NCBI GenBank assembly: GCA_030052745.1
Contig: JANBVO010000011.1
Span: forward strand, 1 to 64,000
Direction of reading: 5' to 3'
DNA: 64,000 nucleotides
DNA from: Pleurostoma richardsiae
Taxonomy: Eukaryota > Ascomycota > Sordariomycetes > Calosphaeriales > Pleurostomataceae
The position numbers and the translations under genes were made by a program. Positions 59,101-64,000 of this stretch are shown in pieces; positions within the stretch are counted from its first letter, which is position 1; the number at the start of each line of letters is the position of its first letter. The notes below the pieces were generated by a model. It saw only the letters and a list, made by a program, of their open reading frames with translations. It was not told the DNA's origin and did not search any database.

Positions 59101-59312
59101 CTCGATGGGGGTAGAGCACCTCTACTAGATAGCTGGCTTGAGCGACTAAACTGCGAGGCCTGCGAGCTGGAGGGGCCAGCAGCCGGTCTTGATGTCATCG
59201 CCAGACGGCCAGACGAGACGGAGCGCGGCTGAGACATGCGTTTCCGGGGTCCAGCATCGTCGTCATCGCCGGTCAGGTCGACGACTTCATAGCGGCGCTT
59301 AGAGGGAGCCAT
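56140..59312 (-). CDS. HIRAN-SNF2-RING helicase, Rad5/HLTF type
   Basis: DNA-dependent ATPase with an embedded ubiquitin-ligase RING, the layout of Rad5/HLTF proteins that act on stalled replication forks. Eight exons give 919 residues: 59312-58958, 58900-58815, 58738-58646, 58588-58160, 58107-57548, 57484-57212, 57149-57045 and 56998-56140. A HIRAN domain lies at about residues 118-215 (VGCRYYDGIVSPGEVVLLRR to IIGEKGYFECPIRL). The SNF2 Walker A is DDMGLGKT (about 375) and motif II is DEGH. The RING at about 680-720 reads CPVCLDNLDKPVITHCKHVF then CPMCRAEL. The helicase C part carries IFSQWTSFL, GLNLVAADTVILADSWW and DRVHRLGQTR. The N-terminal 115 residues are Ser-rich and disordered. It is shorter than budding yeast Rad5 (1169 residues), mainly at the N-terminus, and may be a separate HLTF-like paralogue. 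Confidence 0.93.
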
Positions 59313-60284
59313 GACACCAATAAGTAGGTGAACCCTTGTTACGGTCGCAAAAAAAAACTACTAGGCCCCAATGACTGTAGCTGGCTGCTGGGTTTCAACG
59401 GCTATGGATCAAACGTTCAGTAAGGATTGTGGTACTTTTGAGTGTATTTGGTTTGCCCTCAGATGCAGGACGCGTCGAGATCGAGGTAGGCATCCTTGTT
59501 CGCGAATCCATGTATTCCGTACCTCGACTCGACTCAACTATAAACAGCAAGAGCATCGACTACTAAGACAGGCACTCGCAACCTTAGCGCATACGACAGA
59601 AATTCAGGTACTTCGTCTACGTAAAGCAAGGCACAGATACTCTTTCCATATCTTCTCTTCCAGAAGGTCCTCCAGGTTCCTCGTGAAGACGGCACACCGA
59701 CAAGTCAGATACCTGGGTACCTTGTCTTCGGCCACGGTGCCCCGACTGCCGAACCGACATCCATCCAAGCCGCCGGTAACACTGCGCACCGAGATGACGC
59801 CAAGTCAGGTGACCGTCTGTGAAGCATCTTATTCGTGCTGAGGCCTCTCAAGCCACCCTGTGGCGTGTGTTGAAGTGAGCACGCAATCCCCGCTAAGCCT
59901 CTTTTGGCGACAGATTCTTGCCTGGGGAGGCTCTTAAAGGCCCGGACGACCCCTGCGGTGACGCTCACACGACTTTCCAACGTCTACTCACGATTTCTGA
60001 GGTATCAGAGACTTGGCGAAGAAGGAGCGATTGTCTGCTTTCATTTGAACTATCTGTTGTTGTCCGGCACCATCAATTCCACCCAAGCTCCCGGCGATAC
60101 TACTAGTGTAGCGAGCGCCCTGGCCGTGGACGATACCCAAATCCAGGAAACTCCGCCGATCATCTCAAAAGGAACGCTTACAAACACAGCACGCACAGCG
60201 GACATCATAACGAACATTAAGGCCTGGCCAGGCCTGGGCTGGGACATACAACGACAGGCTCTGCCTCGTCTTTGCCCCAGGCCC
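59313..60284. other. intergenic, no gene supported
   Basis: Upstream of the SNF2 gene and downstream of cysteine dioxygenase. Frames at 59371-59841 and 59904-60368 (+) are open for about 155 codons each. The second runs antisense into the last exon of the dioxygenase, and neither has a recognisable domain. A run of nine A residues lies near 59348. Confidence 0.5.
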
Positions 60285-61055
60285 TCACTCCTTCAGCAGC
60301 CGACCATACACGGAGTAGAAACCACACTTGCTTATGTGGCTCTTCTTCCCGGTCTTCTGGTCAAATAGGTTGCAGCCATCCTTGGCAACGTTTGGCGGTG
60401 TGTACACTGTTGTATCTTGTCAGCCTGCTGGGCTAAGCCCGGCCATTCCGGTGCTCCGGACTCACGGTGCAGAGAGACAGCGAAGTCGCTTCCCTTGTTC
60501 CAGACACGGTGTACACCAAGCTCGTCAGCCATATAGGCAACGGCATTCTCCTTCAGCGTTCTCTCAGAGATGATCTCCATCTCCTGTTTCCCACCTGCGG
60601 CGTCATTGGGGAAAGCATAGCGTGTCTCAGTTAAGTCACCGCGAAGGATTTTCATGAGGCAATGAGCGTTGCCGTGGTCGTGGATGGGGCTTCCTTTGCC
60701 GGGAGACCAGACGAGGACGAGCTGTGATGGCAGCGACTGTCAGCATCGAGGCTGTTTTGCATGGAAGCGTGGTTGTACTGACCAGGTTGCTCTTGCCGTT
60801 TCCCTCGTCGACTAGGTTACGAGTGTAACCACGGCTTGCATCACCCATAGCAAACGGCAGCCATCCTTCGTCACTCCCATCATACTCGGCCATGAGCCTT
60901 GTGAGGTGGTCAACGTCAACATCATCCGAGGTCAGACCAGACGACGGCCCCAGCGCCTCTTTCAGCGCCAACACCAACTCGTCGAAGCGATTATCGACCG
61001 GCTTGTCACCCATGCCGACATGGACAGAAGCTTGCTGGACGACACCGACCGCCAT
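60285..61055 (-). CDS. CDO1: cysteine dioxygenase
   Basis: Cytosolic non-haem iron enzyme that oxidises L-cysteine to cysteine sulfinate, the first step of cysteine catabolism towards sulfite and sulfate. Three exons (61055-60783, 60721-60466, 60406-60285) give 216 residues, normal for the family. The cupin iron ligands are H105 and H107 in PIHDHGNAHC and H162 in ADELGVHRV. C112 and Y178 (SLHLYTPP) can form the thioether crosslink known from the mammalian enzyme. RGYTRNLVDEGNGKSN and CGFYSVYGRL are further family blocks. The last exon, VAKDGCNLFDQKTGKKSHIS, is recovered only by splicing. Start is MAVGVVQQASVH. It lies divergently to the sulfite pump gene 1.07 kb away, so the two may share control elements. 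Confidence 0.94.
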
Positions 61056-62122
61056 CTTGATGTTTTGAAGCACTGGTTGATGGATATAGGGGAACTACGA
61101 TGTCTGGGTTGATGAAAAGCGGTGCTTGCGCGAGGGGTTCGGGAATGGCGGTGTCACAGGATTACGACGCCTCTTCACCTCGTCGGGGGTGGCCCGCTGG
61201 CTCACATCTTACGTTGGCTGCTGGGGCCGGTTCTCGGCGAGTGGGCCCTCCTTGGCGAACGGATATCTACTTAGTGACCCTCCCCTTTCCTGTCTACCAG
61301 CTCTGCGATAAGATCCCGGACGAAGGAGGTGAGAATCGGAATATTGTCATAATCTCGCAGAATGACGCGTTAAAGGGGTAATTTGTCTTGAACCTGTCAG
61401 ATTCTCTTTAGGACACAAGGGCTTGTGGCTGTTGAAATTGACAGGTTTGGCGATTACGGCAGCTATGGCGACGCCAAACTTGCGCAGTCCCGCTAATTCT
61501 GAAGTGCACACGCAGCTTGCCTTTGCCTCACTTTTCGATTTGATGTAGTCTGTATAATTCCGGATATCCGAAGTAATGCATAACCAAAAATTACCCCATC
61601 ATTAAAAGTGAGTGTCTGAGAGACAATTCATAAATTCGGGCAAGTCGCATAGGATGATACGCTGCGGTTCTGTTCGCCGGGGCCGGGTCGGTGCTGACCG
61701 ACGGGACTGAACAGCACGGCATTGTCGGGCCCCGGTCCGCACGCGAGTCTTGGCCCGTAAAATTTCCTTACCTTTTGGTCTGATATTGCTTGGCATTTGC
61801 GGGCCGCTTCGGCGTGTCACCGATGCCTGACACATGGGACGACATCACGGCCTCGCGGCTCTCGGGGTCTCTGCCGTGATGGACATTACTCATGGGCCGA
61901 GCGAGATTCGGGATGCTGTTTTGGTCATATATAATGGACTTTTGAAATCATCGTCAAGTGGCGAGTGTTTACATCTCATGCTAAAAAGTCTTCATCTTTG
62001 TATCTTTGTCCCCGAGTAAGTCTCCTCTGGAGACCACAGAATACACGCAACGCAAGTTTTCGCAATTAGAAGTTACCAACTCTCATATTCCCCAGCTGTC
62101 TCTGCATAGGACTGCCACATAT
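61056..62122. promoter_or_regulatory. divergent promoter region, CDO1 / ssu1
   Basis: Shared upstream region of the cysteine dioxygenase (-) and sulfite pump (+) genes. The part from 61.4 to 61.65 kb is AT-richer. A perfect Cys3/Met4-type palindrome was not found by eye. No coding region is supported. Confidence 0.55.
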
Positions 62123-63760
62123 ATGGAACCACAAGACATGTCAACAAGCGAAGCACCCGAGATCCACCGCCGGACATCCACCAGCCATGGCAATGGCGTG
62201 TTATCGAGTACAGTTGCTCCACTCCAAAGGGTGTTGAGTCGACCGCAAGGGGTGGAAGAGGAGATACCAGGACCAGATCTCGCCCTGGGAGAGAAGACGA
62301 GGAAGCACAATCATCACAAGGACGGGGTTCACTCTCCAGGCTTGAAGCCCTCCAAGGACGACATTGGCTGGAGGAGGATAGTGCGGAACTTCACTCCTTC
62401 GTAAGTATTTACCGTGATATGATGAGGTATGCAAGACCATCATGTTGACAATTTCAATCAGATGGTTCGCCGTCAATATGGGCACTGGCATCGTTTCCAT
62501 TCTCATCCATAATCTCCCCTACAACGCGGCATGGCTGCAATACGTCTCCTACGTCTTCTTCTGCCTGAACATTTCCCTGTTTTCTGTATTTCTCGTCTTG
62601 ACAATCCTGCGATACACACTATACCCCGAGATCTGGTTTGCAATGATCAACCACCCGGGCCAGTCTCTGTTCCTGGGCACTTTTCCCATGGGCTTCGCGA
62701 GTGAGTGCACCCACGGCGTAGTTGATAAGCTCTAGACGCTGACAGATCGAAGCCATCATCAACATGATGATCTTCGTATGTGCCCAATGGGGAGACTGGG
62801 CAATATACCTCGCCTGGGGCTTCTGGTGGTTTGACGTTGTTGTCTCAGTGGCATGTGCTATATTGATGCCCTTCATTGTGTAAGTAAGCCTCTTTTGTAG
62901 TCGCAGTCGAGAAAGCGCCTCTGACAACAAGGACCTCGTACAGCATGCACCGGCACAAAATACAGCTACAGCAAACCACCGCTGCGCTCCTGCTGCCCGT
63001 CGTTCCCGCAGTCGTCGCCTCCGCCTCGGGCGGCATCATCGCCGAGGTGCTGCCCAACAAGGACCATGCCATCACCACCCTCGTCACCTCCTACATCCTC
63101 TGGGGCATCGGCGAGTCGATGACCATGGCCATCCTGGCGATGTACTTCCACCGCCTGATGCTGCACAACCTACCCCCGCGCGAGCTGATCGTGTCCGTCT
63201 TCCTGCCCGTCGGCCCCCTGGGGCAGGGCGGCTTCGGCATCCAGCAGCTCGGCAAGGTCGCCCTGCAACTCCTCCCGAGCACACAGGCCTTTGGGCCGGC
63301 GGGCTCGGACGCGATGCATGGGGGGGAGGTCTTGTACTACCTCGGCGTGTTCCTGGCGTTTGTCATGTGGGGCGCCGGCCTGGGCTGGTTGATCATTGCG
63401 GCAGCAAGCATCATCACGACGAGCCACTTCCCGTTCAACATGGGCTGGTGGGGGTTCACTTTCCCGCTCGGCGTGTTCACGACTTGCACGGGGATGTTGG
63501 CGAAAGAGTTGTCCAGTACGTTCTTCAGCGTATTGACTATGGTACGTATCCGCTATTTCTGGATCCAATATGCTATACGCTCGGAAAGGCAGCTTGGCTG
63601 ACGCTCCCGACAGATATTTTCTATAGCGGTGTTTCTCCTGTGGTGCGTCGTTGCTGTTGGGACTGTCCTTCAAGCCTTGTCAGGAGAGATATTCTTTGCT
63701 CCGTGCCTCAAGGACATACGGCCTAAAGAACAGCAGCAGGAGGCAGATAGGACGGTGTAG
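62123..63760 (+). CDS. ssu1: sulfite efflux pump Ssu1 (TDT family)
   Basis: Plasma-membrane sulfite exporter of the tellurite-resistance/dicarboxylate transporter family, 462 residues in five exons (62123-62400, 62462-62700, 62753-62879, 62944-63541, 63614-63760). About ten membrane segments are visible. Family hallmarks are FTPSWFAVNMGTGIVSILIH at the first helix, FLGTFPMGFATIINMMIFVC, VMHRHKIQLQQTTAALLLPV then PAVVASASGG, FLPVGPLGQGGFGIQQLG and FNMGWWGFTFPLGVF. These fit Ssu1 better than the malate carrier Mae1, since the GPLGQGG and VASASGG motifs are typical of fungal Ssu1. The N-terminal 85 residues are polar and cytosolic. Two introns end in AAG or CAG acceptors and all phases agree. 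It exports the sulfite that arises from cysteine sulfinate, the product of the neighbouring enzyme. Confidence 0.93.
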
Positions 63761-64000
63761 AGATCCACTTCTTCACAGAAGCCCTTCAACAGGCCGCGAA
63801 CTGCAAATTCCTGTCTTTCAACTCATGAATCGATATTGGCGGAAAAGCTGGCTGGGGACGGGTGTTTTCCACACAGGCGATTATAACATTATGAGCATTG
63901 GGTCGACGTCTCGCTTTATGGAATAGGTATATTCATGTCACAGATCTTTGGAACAGGAATTATTATGAGCCTCCGCATAAAGTCCAAGTTTAGGCAGAGT
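63761..64000. other. 3' flank of ssu1 to the window edge
   Basis: No gene seen. Short frames only. Confidence 0.6.

Noticed and set aside
59904-60368. 154-codon + strand frame
   Set aside because: Its 3' part is antisense to the well-supported last exon of cysteine dioxygenase, and the rest has no domain.
1-64000. Transposons, LTR or virus-like elements, CRISPR arrays, rRNA genes
   Set aside because: No reverse transcriptase, transposase, integrase or capsid-like reading frame, no long terminal repeats and no regularly spaced repeat array were seen on either strand.

Overview
The window is nuclear DNA of a filamentous ascomycete (Pezizomycotina). Most genes are split by many short introns of about 50-90 bases with GTAAGT/GTGAGT-type donors and CTAAC/CTAAT branch points. 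The gene set is fungal: a Zn2Cys6 regulator, an NCS1 permease, fungal Sec5, Stu1, a LIM-RhoGAP, a Cya5-type PPR protein and Ssu1. The Cya5-type protein and the intron style suggest Sordariomycetes; this is inference and no species is claimed.

Left part (1-17.4 kb), accessory. It holds a Zn2Cys6 transcription factor, a small DUF1772 (anthrone-oxygenase-like) membrane protein on the opposite strand, then on the + strand an imidazolonepropionase-like amidohydrolase, an allantoate/pantothenate-type MFS permease with an 18-nt microexon, an NCS1 purine/pyrimidine/allantoin-type permease and a secreted GH92 alpha-mannosidase. A hydrolase for cyclic amides beside two permeases for small nitrogenous compounds may be a scavenging neighbourhood. 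The shared function is inferred.

Middle (17.9-31 kb). It holds exocyst subunit Sec5 (-), an unrecognised split gene candidate (-), a 73-residue two-exon protein with a clear TATA element, a single-exon membrane-anchored coiled-coil protein, a basic-secretory-protein-type zincin (-) and a histidine phosphatase (-). A stretch of about 3 kb (24.1-27.1 kb) shows no convincing gene.

Right part (31-64 kb), mainly housekeeping. It holds Stu1/CLASP (+), a 4.4-kb gene-poor stretch, a two-LIM RhoGAP (+), Fyv7 (-), an Atos-type protein (+), a Cya5-type PPR protein (-), SRP68 (+), a HIRAN-SNF2-RING helicase of the Rad5/HLTF group (-), cysteine dioxygenase (-) and, divergently, the sulfite efflux pump Ssu1 (+). 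The last two form a functional pair: cysteine is oxidised towards sulfite and the sulfite is exported.

No rRNA, convincing tRNA, CRISPR array, transposon, LTR element or virus-like element was recognised. Bacterial features (operons, ribosome binding sites) do not apply. For most genes the exon chains were assembled by hand and checked to give an uninterrupted frame whose length is a multiple of three.
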